A DNA stretch of 64,000 bases from Devosia sp. (GCF_028290625.1 NZ_JAQGJM010000016.1:1-64000); one strand, 5' to 3'; shown: positions 15,917-26,461, counted from the first letter of the stretch. Notes: generated by a model not told the origin, from the sequence alone. Numbers and translations are program-made.

Positions 15917-16650
15917 TGGGTCAGAAGATCAATCCAATCGGTTTTCGCCTCGGCATCAACCGCACTTGGGATTCCCGTTGGTACGCCAACAAGGGCGAGT
16001 ATGGTAACCTGCTTCAGGAAGACCTGAAGATCCGTGCCATGCTGCTCGAGGACCTGAAGGCCGCTGCGGTCTCCAAGATCGTCATCGAACGCCCGCACCG
16101 CAAGTGCCGCGTGTCGATCCACACTGCCCGTCCGGGCATCGTGATCGGCAAGAAGGGCGCTGACATCGACAAGATCCGCGCCAAGGTGAAGAAGTTCACC
16201 GACAGCGAAGTGCACATCAACATCGTTGAAGTGCGCAAGCCGGAAACCGATGCGACGCTGGTTGCCCAGGGCATTGCCCAGCAGCTGGAACGCCGCGTGG
16301 CTTTCCGTCGCGCCATGAAGCGTTCGGTGCAGACCGCAATGCGCATGGGCGCCGGCGGCATCCGCGTGAACGTTGGTGGCCGTCTCGGTGGCGCCGACAT
16401 CGCTCGTACCGAATGGTACCGCGAAGGTCGCGTTCCGCTGCACACGCTGCGTGCCGACATCGACTATGGTACCGCCGAAGCCGCGACCACCTACGGCATC
16501 ATCGGTATCAAGGTCTGGATTTTCAAAGGCGAAGTGCTCGAGCACGATCCGATGGCCCACGAACGCCGTGCTACCGAAGGTGGCAATAGCGGCGGCGGCG
16601 AAGGTCAGCAGCGTGCTCCGCGGCCCGATCGCGACCGCGAACGCGCATAA
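15916..16650 (+). CDS. rpsC: 30S ribosomal protein S3
   Basis: S3, 244 residues, mRNA entry tunnel. [14 protein letters not shown] start; the KH domain GXXG motif is seen as [34 protein letters not shown] is the C-terminal signature. The last ~30 residues are a low-complexity Gly/Arg tail. Confidence 0.97.
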   Translation: MGQKINPIGFRLGINRTWDSRWYANKGEYGNLLQEDLKIRAMLLEDLKAAAVSKIVIERPHRKCRVSIHTARPGIVIGKKGADIDKIRAKVKKFTDSEVHINIVEVRKPETDATLVAQGIAQQLERRVAFRRAMKRSVQTAMRMGAGGIRVNVGGRLGGADIARTEWYREGRVPLHTLRADIDYGTAEAATTYGIIGIKVWIFKGEVLEHDPMAHERRATEGGNSGGGEGQQRAPRPDRDRERA

Positions 16651-16665
16651 GAAGGTTAGTTCATT

Positions 16666-17079
16666 ATGCTGCAACCTAAGAAGACCAAGTTCCGCAAGGC
16701 CCATAAGGGCCGCATCCATGGCGTTGCCAAGGGTGGCACTACCTTGGCTTTCGGCCAGTATGCCCTCAAGGCGACTGAGCCGGAGCGCGTGACTGCTCGC
16801 CAGATCGAGGCGGCTCGCCGCGCGATCACCCGCGAGATGAAGCGCCAGGGCCGTGTCTGGATCCGTATTTTCCCAGACGTACCGGTTTCCAAGAAGCCGA
16901 CCGAAGTACGTATGGGTAAGGGCAAGGGTTCGGTTGAACTCTGGGCCGCTCGCGTCAAGCCGGGCCGTATCGTATTCGAGATCGACGGCGTCCCCGAGGA
17001 CGTTGCCAAGGAAGCCCTCCGCCTCGGCGCGATGAAGCTTCCAATCATGACGCGGGTTGTTACCCGCATTGCAGACTGA
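16666..17079 (+). CDS. rplP: 50S ribosomal protein L16
   Basis: L16, 137 residues, close to the A-site tRNA elbow. [16 protein letters not shown] start; [19 protein letters not shown] is characteristic. GAAGG upstream. Fifteen bases after rpsC. Confidence 0.97.
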   Translation: MLQPKKTKFRKAHKGRIHGVAKGGTTLAFGQYALKATEPERVTARQIEAARRAITREMKRQGRVWIRIFPDVPVSKKPTEVRMGKGKGSVELWAARVKPGRIVFEIDGVPEDVAKEALRLGAMKLPIMTRVVTRIAD

Positions 17080-17090
17080 GGGGCGCGGTT

Positions 17091-17288
17091 ATGACCACTG
17101 CCAAAGATGTGCGGGCCAAAACCCCGGATGAGCTGAAGGATCAGCTCGTTAGCCTGAAGAAAGAACAGTTCAACCTGCGTTTCCAGCGTGCTACCCAGCA
17201 GCTCGAAGCCCCGGCCCAGGTCAAGAAGGTCCGCCGCGATATCGCGCGGATCAAGACGATCCTGGCCGAGAAGAACGCAGCGAAGTAA
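17091..17288 (+). CDS. rpmC: 50S ribosomal protein L29
   Basis: L29, 65 residues, helical hairpin at the tunnel exit next to L23. [20 protein letters not shown] is the conserved first helix. Twelve bases from both neighbours. Confidence 0.96.
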   Translation: MTTAKDVRAKTPDELKDQLVSLKKEQFNLRFQRATQQLEAPAQVKKVRRDIARIKTILAEKNAAK

Positions 17289-17300
17289 GGAGCGGCGACC

Positions 17301-17552
17301 ATGCCAAAACGCGTTCTACAGGGGACTGTTGTCTCCGACACCAATGAGAAGACGGTTGTGGTGCGCGTCGAGCGCCGGTTCACGCATCCCGTTATGAAGA
17401 AGGTTGTGCGCCGGTCCAAGAAGTACCATGCGCACGATGAAACTAATGTGGCGAAGATCGGCGATATCGTGTGGATCGAAGAGTGCGCGCCAATTTCGAA
17501 GAACAAGCGCTGGACGCTTGTTCCGACTGCAGCAGCAGCGCCGTCGGCGTAA
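17301..17552 (+). CDS. rpsQ: 30S ribosomal protein S17
   Basis: S17, 83 residues, primary 16S rRNA binder. Starts [21 protein letters not shown] and has the KYHAHDE block. Followed by a 64-base gap, the usual boundary between S10 and spc operons, though no promoter or terminator is obvious. Confidence 0.96.
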   Translation: MPKRVLQGTVVSDTNEKTVVVRVERRFTHPVMKKVVRRSKKYHAHDETNVAKIGDIVWIEECAPISKNKRWTLVPTAAAAPSA

Positions 17553-17616
17553 CATATAGGTTCAAGATCGGCAGTTCCGGGGACGGTAGGTCGGTTTAAC
17601 AAGAAGGCATCCAGTC

Positions 17617-17985
17617 ATGATTCAGATGCAATCAAATCTCGACGTCGCGGATAATTCCGGCGCGCGTCGTGTCATGTGCATCAAGGTGCTGGGCGGTTCG
17701 CATCGCAAGTACGCGTCGGTTGGCGACATTATCGTTGTGTCGGTCAAGGACGCTATTCCGCGCGGCCGCGTTAAGAAGGGTCAGGTTATGAAGGCGGTTG
17801 TCGTTCGCACCTCCTTCGATATCCGTCGCCCCGATGGCACGGTGATCCGTTTCGACAAGAACGCCGCGGTTCTGATCAACAATCAGAAAGAGCCGATCGG
17901 CACCCGTATCTTCGGACCAGTTCCGCGCGAGCTTCGCGCCAAGAACCACATGAAGATCATCTCGCTCGCACCAGAGGTGCTGTAA
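17617..17985 (+). CDS. rplN: 50S ribosomal protein L14
   Basis: L14, 122 residues, part of intersubunit bridge B8 and the binding site of the silencing factor Rsf[23 protein letters not shown] start. First gene of the spc block; overlaps rplX by one base. Confidence 0.98.
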   Translation: MIQMQSNLDVADNSGARRVMCIKVLGGSHRKYASVGDIIVVSVKDAIPRGRVKKGQVMKAVVVRTSFDIRRPDGTVIRFDKNAAVLINNQKEPIGTRIFGPVPRELRAKNHMKIISLAPEVL

Positions 17986-18296
17986 TGGCTGCCAAAATTA
18001 AGAAGGGCGATAAGGTCGTCGTCCTGACGGGCAAGGACAAAGGCAAGACTGGCCAGGTTCTTTCCGTCATTCCGACCGAAACCAAGGCACTCGTGCAGGG
18101 TATCAACCTTGTCAAGCGCCACACCAAGCAGACCGCGTCGACCGATGCCGGCATCTTCACCAAAGAAGCGCCGATCCATCTGTCCAACATCGCGCTCGCC
18201 GATAAGGATGGCAAGGCCACTCGCGTCGGTTTCCAGATCAAAGACGGCGTCAAATCGCGCGTCGCCAAGTCGACCGGAGACGTGATCGATGGCTGA
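17985..18296 (+). CDS. rplX: 50S ribosomal protein L24
   Basis: L24, 103 residues, one of the two assembly initiators of the 50S subunit. The KOW motif is seen near the N-terminus ([20 protein letters not shown]). Overlaps rplE by eight bases. Confidence 0.97.
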   Translation: MAAKIKKGDKVVVLTGKDKGKTGQVLSVIPTETKALVQGINLVKRHTKQTASTDAGIFTKEAPIHLSNIALADKDGKATRVGFQIKDGVKSRVAKSTGDVIDG

Positions 18297-18846
18297 TACA
18301 GTGTATATGCCTCGCCTTCGGGTCGAGTACGAAGAAAATATCCGCAAGGCTCTGACCGAGCAGTTCGGCTACAAGAATGTCATGGAGCTGCCCAAGCTCG
18401 ACAAGATTGTGCTGAACATGGGCGTTGGCGAAGCTGTCAACGACACCAAGAAGGTCAAGACCGCTGCGGCCGATCTCGAAAAGATCGCCGGCCAGAAGCC
18501 TGTCATCACCCATGCCCGCAAGTCGATCGCCGGCTTCAAGGTGCGTGAAGACATGCCGCTGGGCGTCAAGGTGACCCTGCGCAAGCAGCGCATGTATGAA
18601 TTCCTCGACCGTCTGGTGAACATCGCCCTGCCGCGTGTTCGCGATTTCCGCGGTTTGAACCCGAATTCGTTCGATGGCCGTGGCAACTATGCTATGGGCA
18701 TCAAGGAACACATCATTTTCCCGGAAATCAACTACGACCAGGTTGACCAGGTCTGGGGCATGGACATCGTCATCGCGACGACGGCCAAGAGTGATGACGA
18801 AGCGCGTGCGCTTCTCAAGGCTTTCAACTTCCCTTTCCGCACGTAA
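18289..18846 (+). CDS. rplE: 50S ribosomal protein L5
   Basis: L5, 185 residues, binds 5S rRNA and touches P-site tRNA. Family blocks: [50 protein letters not shown] and [11 protein letters not shown]. Starts within the end of rplX, so probably coupled. Confidence 0.97.
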   Translation: MADTVYMPRLRVEYEENIRKALTEQFGYKNVMELPKLDKIVLNMGVGEAVNDTKKVKTAAADLEKIAGQKPVITHARKSIAGFKVREDMPLGVKVTLRKQRMYEFLDRLVNIALPRVRDFRGLNPNSFDGRGNYAMGIKEHIIFPEINYDQVDQVWGMDIVIATTAKSDDEARALLKAFNFPFRT

Positions 18847-18876
18847 GCGGGCAGGGGAAGGCATAAGGATCAGGAC

Positions 18877-19182
18877 ATGGCCAAGACCAGCTCCATCGAA
18901 AAGAACAACAAGCGTAAGGCACTTGCCAAGCAGTATGCGCCCAAGCGCGCTGCTTTGAAGGCTCTGACCAAGGATCAGTCGATTCCGGCAGACCAGCGCT
19001 TCGCCGCCCAGCTCAAGCTGGCGGAACTGCCGCGCAACTCCGCCAAGGTCCGCGTTCGCAATCGTTGCGAAGTGTCCGGTCGCCCGCGCGGCTTCTACCG
19101 TAAGCTGAAACTGAGCCGCATCGCGCTGCGCCAGCTGGGCAATATGGGCGAGATCCCAGGCCTGGTTAAGTCGAGCTGGTAA
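18877..19182 (+). CDS. rpsN: 30S ribosomal protein S14
   Basis: S14, 101 residues, long zinc-free type (no CXXC pairs; only the CEVSGRPRGFYRK block). Sits in the 30S head. A 30-base gap from rplE contains AAGGATCAGG. Confidence 0.96.
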   Translation: MAKTSSIEKNNKRKALAKQYAPKRAALKALTKDQSIPADQRFAAQLKLAELPRNSAKVRVRNRCEVSGRPRGFYRKLKLSRIALRQLGNMGEIPGLVKSSW

Positions 19183-19194
19183 GGAAAAAGACAG

Positions 19195-19593
19195 ATGAGC
19201 TTTTCAGATCCCATCGGCGATATGCTGACCCGCATCCGTAATGCGCAGATGCGCCGTAAGAATTCCGTTTCGACACCAGCTTCGACCCTTCGTGGTCGGG
19301 TGCTGGACGTTCTCCAGTCCGAGGGTTTTATCCGCGGCTATTCGGAGACCAAGTTCGAGAACGGCGCTGCCGAGTACGAGATTGAACTCAAGTACTCGGA
19401 TAATGAAGCGGTTATCCGCACGATCGAGCGCGTTTCGCGTCCCGGCCGTCGCGTTTACGCTTCCGTGAAGAATATTCCGCAGGTTGCCAATGGCCTCGGT
19501 GTTTCGATCCTCTCCACCCCCAAAGGTGTGATGGCCGACCACGAAGCCAAGGCTGCCAACGTTGGTGGCGAGGTACTCTGCCGCGTCTTCTAA
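19195..19593 (+). CDS. rpsH: 30S ribosomal protein S8
   Basis: S8, 132 residues, central-domain organiser. [19 protein letters not shown] start; [23 protein letters not shown] at the C-terminus. In enterobacteria it represses the spc operon by binding near rplE; not checked structurally here. Confidence 0.97.
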   Translation: MSFSDPIGDMLTRIRNAQMRRKNSVSTPASTLRGRVLDVLQSEGFIRGYSETKFENGAAEYEIELKYSDNEAVIRTIERVSRPGRRVYASVKNIPQVANGLGVSILSTPKGVMADHEAKAANVGGEVLCRVF

Positions 19594-19633
19594 TGAAGGC
19601 GTGGTAAGACGATTACTCAAGGATTGAACTAGC

Positions 19634-20167
19634 ATGTCACGTACAGGCAAACAGCCGGTAGCCCCGGTCGGTGGTGTTACGGTGACCATTAATGGTCGCA
19701 CCGTCTCCGCCAAGGGCCCCAAGGGTGAACTGAGCATCGAGCTCATGGACGCCATCAATGTCGAACAGACCGAAGCTGGTCTGGTTGTGTCGCCTGCGAA
19801 CGACACCCGGTTTGCCAAGGCAGCCTGGGGCACCACGCGCGCTCTGATCCAGAATATGGTGACGGGCGTCAGCGCCGGCTTCGAACGCCGCCTGAATATC
19901 CAGGGCGTTGGTTATCGCGCTGCCCTTCAGGGCAAGGACATCAAGCTCTCGCTTGGGTTCAGCCACGAAGTGATCTATGAAGCGCCCAAGGGAATCACCC
20001 TTGCCGTGCCAGTGCCGACGGAAATCGTCATCACCGGCATCGACAAGCAGGCCGTCGGCCAGGTTGCGGCGAACATTCGTGCATGGCGCAAGCCAGAGCC
20101 CTACAAGGGCAAGGGCGTTCGCTATGCTGGCGAGTTCGTCTTCCGCAAAGAAGGCAAGAAGAAGTAA
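19634..20167 (+). CDS. rplF: 50S ribosomal protein L6
   Basis: L6, 177 residues, two similar alpha/beta domains near the factor-binding site. The C-terminal signature PEPYKGKGVRYAGEFVFRKEGKK is present. Forty bases from rpsH. Confidence 0.97.
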   Translation: MSRTGKQPVAPVGGVTVTINGRTVSAKGPKGELSIELMDAINVEQTEAGLVVSPANDTRFAKAAWGTTRALIQNMVTGVSAGFERRLNIQGVGYRAALQGKDIKLSLGFSHEVIYEAPKGITLAVPVPTEIVITGIDKQAVGQVAANIRAWRKPEPYKGKGVRYAGEFVFRKEGKKK

Positions 20168-20179
20168 GGAGCGCCTGCA

Positions 20180-20542
20180 ATGGCTATCAGTGCAAAGGGA
20201 GCGGATCGCCGCAAGGCCCGTGTCCGCAAGGCGCTCAAGGCTCGTGCCTTCGGTCGTCCGCGTCTGTCGGTTTTCCGTTCGGACAAGAATATCTACGCCC
20301 AGATCATCGACGATACGACAGGCCGTACGCTGGCCGCTGCATCGACGCTGGACAAGGACGTCAAGGCGTCGGTTGGCAACGGTGCTACCGCCGAGGCTGC
20401 TGCAGCGATTGGCAAGTTGATTGCCGAGCGCGGCTCCAAGGCCGGCGTTGCCGAAGTGATCTTCGATCGCGGCGCCTACATCTATCATGGCCGGGTCAAG
20501 GCCCTAGCAGACGCTGCCCGCGAGGGCGGCCTGCAGTTCTGA
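20180..20542 (+). CDS. rplR: 50S ribosomal protein L18
   Basis: L18, 120 residues, 5S rRNA binder. [18 protein letters not shown] and the end [15 protein letters not shown] are diagnostic. AAGGAG precedes the ATG. Confidence 0.97.
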   Translation: MAISAKGADRRKARVRKALKARAFGRPRLSVFRSDKNIYAQIIDDTTGRTLAAASTLDKDVKASVGNGATAEAAAAIGKLIAERGSKAGVAEVIFDRGAYIYHGRVKALADAAREGGLQF

Positions 20543-20567
20543 TCCACGGCGCGAGAAAGAAGATACT

Positions 20568-21098
20568 ATGAGCAGAGACGTTCAAGAACGCGATAGCGAA
20601 TTTGTCGATCGCCTGGTCCACATCAATCGTGTGGCCAAGGTGGTCAAGGGTGGCCGTCGTTTTGGTTTCGCCGCGCTTGTCGTGGTCGGTGACCAGAAGG
20701 GCCGCGTTGGCTTTGGTCACGGTAAGGCCCGTGAAGTTCCAGAGGCAATCCGCAAGGCTACCGAGCAGGCCAAGCGCCAGATGATCCGGGTGCCGCTGCG
20801 CGACGCCCGTACCCTGCACCACGACGTCACCGGACGTCATGGCGCTGGCAAGGTCATCCTGCGCGCCGCCGTTCCGGGTACCGGCATCATTGCCGGTGGT
20901 CCGATGCGCGCCGTGTTCGAGACGCTGGGCATCAACGACATCGTTGCCAAGTCGCAGGGGACTGCAAACCCCTACAACATGGTGCGGGCCACCTTCGATG
21001 CGCTCAAGCGCGTCGATAGCCCTCGCTCGGTTGCATCGCGTCGTGGCTTGAAGGTTTCGGAACTGCAAGCCCGTCGTGGCGAAGCGGTCGAGGCTTGA
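20568..21098 (+). CDS. rpsE: 30S ribosomal protein S5
   Basis: S5, 176 residues, helps maintain decoding accuracy and mRNA entry. [19 protein letters not shown] is the N-terminal dsRBD-like domain, and [19 protein letters not shown] the second domain. Confidence 0.97.
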   Translation: MSRDVQERDSEFVDRLVHINRVAKVVKGGRRFGFAALVVVGDQKGRVGFGHGKAREVPEAIRKATEQAKRQMIRVPLRDARTLHHDVTGRHGAGKVILRAAVPGTGIIAGGPMRAVFETLGINDIVAKSQGTANPYNMVRATFDALKRVDSPRSVASRRGLKVSELQARRGEAVEA

Positions 21099-21124
21099 TC
21101 CGGTAAGCCGGACGGAGAGATATC

Positions 21125-21313
21125 ATGGCTGAACAAAAGACCCTCGTCGTGAAGCAGATCGGTTCGCCGATCCGCCGCGATAAAGTGCAGCGCGCGACCC
21201 TGATCGGTCTCGGGCTCAACAAGATGAACAAAGAGCGCGAGCTGATCGATACGCCCGAAGTGCGCGGCATGATCCGTAAGCTCCCGCATCTCGTCCGTGT
21301 TATCGGCGAGTAA
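21125..21313 (+). CDS. rpmD: 50S ribosomal protein L30
   Basis: L30, 62 residues. [26 protein letters not shown] is the family core (positions 9-34). GGAGAG upstream. Sits between rpsE and rplO as expected. Confidence 0.95.
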   Translation: MAEQKTLVVKQIGSPIRRDKVQRATLIGLGLNKMNKERELIDTPEVRGMIRKLPHLVRVIGE

Positions 21314-21328
21314 GAAGGTAGCTTCGTA

Positions 21329-21829
21329 ATGACCCGTTTGAACGAACTTCGCGACAATCCAGGCGCCAACAAGATCCGTATCCGCGTTGGTCGCGGCATT
21401 GGCTCGGGCAAGGGCAAGACCGGTGGCCGTGGCGGCAAGGGCCAGACGGCGCGCTCGGGCGTTGCCATCAACGGCTTCGAAGGCGGCCAGATGCCCCTTC
21501 ACATGCGTATGCCTAAGCGCGGCTTCAATGCCCTCAATCCTGGTGATTGGAACGAGGTTCGCATCGACCGTATCCAGGCCTATATCGACAGCGGCAAGCT
21601 GGACATCAAGGGTGTGGTCGACGCTGCGGCGCTGATCGCCGCTCGCGTGATCCGTCGCCCGAAGGACGGCATCCGTCTGATCGGCGCCGAGGGCTTCACG
21701 TCCAAGAAAGTCACCTTCAAGGTCGATTATGCGACCAAGGGTGCGCTGGCCGCTATTGAATCGGCTGGCGGTAAGGTCGATATCATCCCGGCCAAGGCGC
21801 CTTGGAAGAAGACTCCATTCGCTGGATAA
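21329..21829 (+). CDS. rplO: 50S ribosomal protein L15
   Basis: L15, 166 residues, late assembly protein. The Gly/Lys/Arg-rich N-terminal extension ([19 protein letters not shown]) and [18 protein letters not shown] are characteristic. Confidence 0.97.
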   Translation: MTRLNELRDNPGANKIRIRVGRGIGSGKGKTGGRGGKGQTARSGVAINGFEGGQMPLHMRMPKRGFNALNPGDWNEVRIDRIQAYIDSGKLDIKGVVDAAALIAARVIRRPKDGIRLIGAEGFTSKKVTFKVDYATKGALAAIESAGGKVDIIPAKAPWKKTPFAG

Positions 21830-21960
21830 TTCATTCGGCAGGCGCACCCGACCAGCGGTTGGGTGCGCTCTTCTGGTTTGTTGCGTGAGGGATGTGGATG
21901 GCCATCTGCGTTCCGAAGCGCTCCGAGCGCACCTGGCCTTGAAGCCATAGGGAGCGATAC

Positions 21961-23301
21961 ATGGCGTCCGCAGCCGAACAGCTCGCACGTAATCTCAATT
22001 TCTCGACATTCTCCAAGGCGAAAGCCCTGCAGCAGCGCATCTGGTTCACACTGGGCGCGCTGCTCGTCTATCGTCTGGGTACTTTCATTCCGGTTCCGGG
22101 TATCGACCCGGATGCCTTTGCGGCCACTTTCGAGCAGAGCCAGCAGGGCATCATCGGCATGTTCAACATGTTCTCCGGCGGTGCCGTGCAGCGCATGGCG
22201 ATCTTTGCCCTGAACCTCATTCCCTATATTACCGCGTCGATCGTGGTGCAGGTGATCGCCACGGCGTCGCCGCGCCTCGAAGCGATGAAGAAAGAGGGTG
22301 AAGCGGGTCGTCGCAAGATGAACCAGTACACCCGCTATCTGGCAGTCGTGTTCTGCGCCGTGCAGGCCTATGGCATTGCCATCGGGCTGGAAGCCAGCCA
22401 GGGCGTCGTGCTGCATCCGGGCTGGATGTTCCGTTTCACCACGGTCATCACCCTGGTCGGCGGCACCATGTTCCTGATGTGGCTGGGCGAGCAGATCACC
22501 TCGCGTGGTGTTGGCAACGGCATTTCGCTGATCATTTTCGCCGGTATCGTTGCCAATCTGCCCACGACGCTGGTGCAGACGATGGAACTGAGCCGCACCG
22601 GTGCTTTGCCGGCTGCTGCCGGTATCTTCATCCTGGTGCTGGCGATCGTCGTTATCGCGGGCATCGTGTTCTTCGAGCGCGCCCAGCGCCGGCTGCTGAT
22701 CCAGTATCCAAAGCGCCAGGTCGGCAACAAGATGTTCCAGGGCGACACCTCGCACCTGCCGCTCAAGCTGAATACCTCGGGTGTTATCCCGGTGATTTTC
22801 GGCTCGTCCTTGCTGCTGCTGCCGGCGACCATCGCGTCGTTCGCTGCGCAGGGCAACGCGCCGGTGTGGTTGCAGACCGTGACGGCGATGTTGGGCCGCG
22901 GCCAGCCGCTCTACCTGACGCTGTTCGCCGTGTTCATTATCTTCTTCTCATTCTTCTATACGGCCATCGTGTTCAATCCGCAGGAAACCGCGGATAACCT
23001 GAAGCGCTCCGGCGGCTTCATTCCGGGCGTGCGTCCGGGCGAACGCACGGCTGCGCATATCGATTACGTGCTGACGCGCATTACGGTGGTTGGTGCACTT
23101 TATCTGACGGTCGTGGCCCTGATCCCCGAGATCATCCACAACCAGCTGGCAGTCAGCCAGTTCATCGGCGGCACCTCGCTGCTGATCATGGTGACGGTGA
23201 CGCTCGACACCGTGTCGCAGATACAATCGCACCTGATCGCGCAACAATATGAGGGGCTGGTCAAGAAGTCCCGTCTTGGTGGGGGAGGTAAGCGTCGATG
23301 A
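21961..23301 (+). CDS. secY: Protein translocase subunit SecY
   Basis: SecY, 446 residues, the ten-helix channel of the Sec translocon in the inner membrane. LGTFIPVPGIDP lies just after the first helix; plug region GMFNMFSGGAVQRMAIFALNL; cytoplasmic loop RKMNQYTRYLAV. It is 131 bases after rplO; GGGAGCGATAC precedes the ATG. Overlaps adk by four bases, giving coupling. Confidence 0.98.
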   Translation: MASAAEQLARNLNFSTFSKAKALQQRIWFTLGALLVYRLGTFIPVPGIDPDAFAATFEQSQQGIIGMFNMFSGGAVQRMAIFALNLIPYITASIVVQVIATASPRLEAMKKEGEAGRRKMNQYTRYLAVVFCAVQAYGIAIGLEASQGVVLHPGWMFRFTTVITLVGGTMFLMWLGEQITSRGVGNGISLIIFAGIVANLPTTLVQTMELSRTGALPAAAGIFILVLAIVVIAGIVFFERAQRRLLIQYPKRQVGNKMFQGDTSHLPLKLNTSGVIPVIFGSSLLLLPATIASFAAQGNAPVWLQTVTAMLGRGQPLYLTLFAVFIIFFSFFYTAIVFNPQETADNLKRSGGFIPGVRPGERTAAHIDYVLTRITVVGALYLTVVALIPEIIHNQLAVSQFIGGTSLLIMVTVTLDTVSQIQSHLIAQQYEGLVKKSRLGGGGKRR

Positions 23302-23861
23302 GGTTGATCCTGTTGGGACCGCCGGGAGCGGGGAAGGGTACGCAGGCCAAGATCCTGGTCGAAGCTTACGGTATTCCCCAACTCTCGACTGGCGACATCC
23401 TGCGGTCGGCCATCGAGGCTAAGACTGAGATGGGACTGGCGGCCAAGGCAGTCATGGACCGTGGTGACCTGGTCTCCAACGATATCGTCAACGGTATCGT
23501 CTCTGAGCGTCTCGATGCCGCTGATTGCCATAACGGGTTTATCCTCGATGGCTTTCCGCGCACGATTGCGCAGGCCGAGGCGCTCGACGAAATGCTCGAG
23601 CAAAAGGGCATGCAGCTCAATGCCGTGATCGAGATGACGGCGGATGCCGAGGTCCTGGTTGAGCGCGTGATCAACCGGGCCAAGGAAAGCAACCGCCCGG
23701 ATGATCATCCGGACGTCATTCGCAAGCGGTTGGAAGTGTACAACCGCGATACGGCTCCGCTGGTGGACTACTACCGCCAGCATGGGCTGGTCAAAACGGT
23801 CGACGGCATGGCACCGGTCGAGCAGGTAACTGCTGCGATCAAGGCAGCTATCGAAAACTGA
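23298..23861 (+). CDS. adk: Adenylate kinase
   Basis: Adenylate kinase, 187 residues, interconverts ATP + AMP and 2 ADP in the cytoplasm. P-loop GPPGAGKGTQ at residues 7-16, AMP-binding ...DGFPRTIAQAEAL near 84-96. At 187 residues it is the short-LID form seen in many alphaproteobacteria: no zinc cysteines. Overlaps secY (ATGA), the standard spc-operon tail. Confidence 0.97.
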   Translation: MRLILLGPPGAGKGTQAKILVEAYGIPQLSTGDILRSAIEAKTEMGLAAKAVMDRGDLVSNDIVNGIVSERLDAADCHNGFILDGFPRTIAQAEALDEMLEQKGMQLNAVIEMTADAEVLVERVINRAKESNRPDDHPDVIRKRLEVYNRDTAPLVDYYRQHGLVKTVDGMAPVEQVTAAIKAAIEN

Positions 23862-23884
23862 AAGCTTTGGATTGGCCGGGGCAG

Positions 23885-23913
23885 TTGACACTGCCCTGTC
23901 TTATCCTTATGAA
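23885..23913 (+). promoter_or_regulatory. Candidate promoter of the rpsM-rpsK-rpoA-rplQ (alpha) operon
   Basis: TTGACA at 23885-23890, a 17-base spacer and TATGAA at 23908-23913, within the 179-base gap after adk. A perfect -35 makes this a better candidate than most in this window. Confidence 0.5.
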
Positions 23914-24040
23914 CCGCACCAGTCTCATGGATTATTGGGCTGGATTCGGTTCCTCACGCAGGTTGGGGGTCGAAATCCGGTCCCTTGTTGTTTAATGGCG
24001 CGCGCCGTGATGGTTACCGCGTTAATGTAGGAGAGCAGAC

Positions 24041-24409
24041 GTGGCCCGTATTGCTGGCGTCAATATCCCGACGAATAAGCGCGTAGTTATCGCGCTGCAG
24101 TATATCCACGGGATCGGCGACAAGTTCGCCGAGGATATCTGCACCAAGGTTGGCATTCCGGCCGATCGTCGCGTCAATGAGTTGACCGACGCGGAAGTGA
24201 TCCAGATCCGTGAAGCCATCGACCGCGACTACGTCGTGGAAGGTGACCTTCGCCGCAATGTGGCGATGAACATCAAGCGGCTGATGGATCTGGGCAACTA
24301 CCGTGGCCTTCGCCACCGTCGTGGCCTGCCGGTTCGTGGTCAGCGTACCCACACCAATGCTCGCACCCGCAAGGGCCCGGCAAAGGCGATCGCTGGCAAG
24401 AAGAAGTAA
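24041..24409 (+). CDS. rpsM: 30S ribosomal protein S13
   Basis: S13, 122 residues, 30S head, bridges to L5 and P-site tRNA. Starts with GTG at 24041 ([10 protein letters not shown]) after [32 protein letters not shown] is the conserved basic C-terminal segment (residues ~87-112). First gene of the alpha operon. Confidence 0.97.
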   Translation: MARIAGVNIPTNKRVVIALQYIHGIGDKFAEDICTKVGIPADRRVNELTDAEVIQIREAIDRDYVVEGDLRRNVAMNIKRLMDLGNYRGLRHRRGLPVRGQRTHTNARTRKGPAKAIAGKKK

Positions 24410-24428
24410 GAACCCGCTTCGGGTTCTT
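24408..24428 (+). promoter_or_regulatory. Hairpin overlapping the rpsM stop codon
   Basis: AAGAACCC pairs perfectly with GGGTTCTT around loop GCTTC. It starts inside the rpsM stop codon; no T-run follows. Could be a processing or partial attenuation element. Confidence 0.45.
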
Positions 24429-24488
24429 CGATGTAGCTGCTGGGGCCGGATGGCTAACGGCAGCGCCGATATCGAATAGAGGAATTAC

Positions 24489-24881
24489 ATGGCTAAGACT
24501 GAAACGACTCGCGTTAAGCGCAAGGAACGTAAGAATATCACGTCGGGTGTTGCCCACGTGAATGCCTCGTTCAACAATACGATGATCACCATCGCCGACA
24601 TGCAGGGCAACACGATTTCGTGGTCCTCGTCGGGCGTGATGGGATTTAAGGGGAGCCGCAAGTCCACCCCTTACGCAGCGCAGGTTGCTGCCGAAGACGC
24701 CGCCAAGAAGGCCCAGGAACATGGCATGAAGACCCTTGAGGTCGAAGTGCGCGGTCCTGGTTCGGGCCGCGAATCGGCACTCCGGGCGCTGCAGGCAGCG
24801 GGCTTCAACGTCACCTCGATCCGCGACGTGACTTCGATCCCGCACAATGGCTGCCGTCCGCGCAAGCGGCGCCGCGTCTAA
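24489..24881 (+). CDS. rpsK: 30S ribosomal protein S11
   Basis: S11, 130 residues, platform protein at the mRNA exit. [18 protein letters not shown] and [21 protein letters not shown] are family signatures. 79 bases after rpsM. Confidence 0.97.
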   Translation: MAKTETTRVKRKERKNITSGVAHVNASFNNTMITIADMQGNTISWSSSGVMGFKGSRKSTPYAAQVAAEDAAKKAQEHGMKTLEVEVRGPGSGRESALRALQAAGFNVTSIRDVTSIPHNGCRPRKRRRV

Positions 24882-24898
24882 TCTAGACGGTTTAGAAG

Positions 24899-24920
24899 CT
24901 CCCGGCCGCGCGGCCGGGAG
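24899..24920 (+). promoter_or_regulatory. Perfect 22-base palindrome between rpsK and rpoA
   Basis: CTCCCGGCCGC at 24899-24909 is followed directly by its reverse complement at 24910-24920, then TCTCATT. It can form a strong hairpin with a minimal loop. It lies in the 99-base gap before rpoA and may set the ratio between S13/S11 and RNA polymerase alpha. Confidence 0.5.
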
Positions 24921-24980
24921 TCTCATTGCGTTTGCGGCGGAGCGGCCTGGGCGAGGCCGCGATTTTGAAAGGACATAACC

Positions 24981-26000
24981 GTGACGATCCAGAGGAACTG
25001 GCAAGAACTGATTAAGCCGACCAAGCTGGAGATTGTTTCGGGCAGCGATAACGCGCGCGTGGCCTCGGTCGTTGCCGAGCCGCTTGAGCGCGGTTACGGG
25101 CTTACCTTGGGTAATGCCCTTCGTCGCGTGCTGCTGTCGTCGCTCCAGGGCGCCGCAGTGACTGCAATCCAGATTGACGGCATCTTGCATGAATTCTCGT
25201 CGCTTCCGGGCGTGCGTGAAGACATGACCGATCTCGTGCTCAACGTGAAAGAAATCGCGTTGAAGATGGGCGGCGAAGGCCCCAAGCGCCTGCAGCTCTC
25301 CAAATCCGGCCCCGCGGCCGTGACTGCTGGCGACATCAAGGTCACCGGCGACATCGAAGTGCTGAACCCTGAACTCGTCATCTGTCATCTTGATGACGGC
25401 GCCGAGATCAATATCGAGTTCACGGTCGATACCGGCAAGGGCTATGTCCCCGCCGACAAGAACCGTCCGGAAGACGCTCCGATCGGCTATATCCCGGTCG
25501 ATGCGCTGTTCTCGCCGGTTCGTCGCGTTTCCTACAAGGTCGATGCGACCCGTGCGGGCGAAAGCCTCGACAAGGACAAGCTGACCCTGCAGGTCGAAAC
25601 CAATGGCGCAATCTCGCCGGATGACGCCGTGGCTTACGCTGCGCGTATCCTGCAGGACCAGCTGTCGGTGTTCGTGAACTTCGAAGAGCCAAGCAAGGAA
25701 AAGACCCAGGATTCCGTTCCGGAACTGGCGTTCAACCCGGCACTGCTCAAGAAGGTCGACGAGCTCGAGCTTTCGGTGCGTTCGGCCAATTGCCTCAAGA
25801 ACGACAACATCGTCTATATCGGCGACCTGATCCAGAAGACGGAAGCCGAGATGCTGCGGACCCCGAATTTCGGCCGCAAGTCGCTCAACGAAATCAAGGA
25901 AGTGCTCGCGCAGATGGGCCTTCATCTCGGAATGGACGTTGCCAATTGGCCACCCGAGAATATCGATGACCTCGCCAAGCGCTACGAAGATCATTATTGA
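24981..26000 (+). CDS. rpoA: RNA polymerase subunit alpha
   Basis: Alpha subunit, 339 residues. Starts with GTG at 24981 after GAAAGGACATAACC. The N-terminal dimerisation domain has [20 protein letters not shown]; the C-terminal DNA-binding domain (about 250-325) shows [15 protein letters not shown] and [14 protein letters not shown], with the Arg and Asn positions that bind UP elements conserved. Confidence 0.98.
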   Translation: MTIQRNWQELIKPTKLEIVSGSDNARVASVVAEPLERGYGLTLGNALRRVLLSSLQGAAVTAIQIDGILHEFSSLPGVREDMTDLVLNVKEIALKMGGEGPKRLQLSKSGPAAVTAGDIKVTGDIEVLNPELVICHLDDGAEINIEFTVDTGKGYVPADKNRPEDAPIGYIPVDALFSPVRRVSYKVDATRAGESLDKDKLTLQVETNGAISPDDAVAYAARILQDQLSVFVNFEEPSKEKTQDSVPELAFNPALLKKVDELELSVRSANCLKNDNIVYIGDLIQKTEAEMLRTPNFGRKSLNEIKEVLAQMGLHLGMDVANWPPENIDDLAKRYEDHY

Positions 26001-26032
26001 TCCCGCGCTGCCAAGCACTTTAGGAGACAACC

Positions 26033-26461
26033 ATGCGCCACGGTAATTCAGGCCGCAAACTCAATCGGACGGCCAGCCATCGCAAGGCCATGTTCGCCAA
26101 TATGTCCGCCGCGCTGATCAAGCACGAGCAGATCGTCACGACCTTGCCCAAGGCCAAGGAACTGCGTCCGATCGTCGAGAAGCTGATCACGCTGGGCAAG
26201 CGCGGCGACCTGCATGCTCGCCGCCAGGCCATTGCGCAGATGCGCGACGAAGGCCAGGTCGCCAAGCTCTTCGCAGTGCTTGGGCCCCGCTACAAGGAAC
26301 GTCAGGGCGGCTATATCCGCATCCTGAAGGCCGGTTTCCGCTATGGCGACAACGCGCCGCTGGCAGTGATCGAGTTTGTCGATCGCGACGTCAATGCCAA
26401 GGGCCTCGATAGCGGCCCAGTGTTCACGCGCGAAGACGAAGACGAGTCGGTCGCAGCGTAA
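26033..26461 (+). CDS. rplQ: 50S ribosomal protein L17
   Basis: L17, 142 residues. [20 protein letters not shown] is the standard start. It has the usual ~20-residue acidic C-terminal extension of alphaproteobacteria. Last gene of the ribosomal block, followed by a strong terminator. Confidence 0.97.
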   Translation: MRHGNSGRKLNRTASHRKAMFANMSAALIKHEQIVTTLPKAKELRPIVEKLITLGKRGDLHARRQAIAQMRDEGQVAKLFAVLGPRYKERQGGYIRILKAGFRYGDNAPLAVIEFVDRDVNAKGLDSGPVFTREDEDESVAA

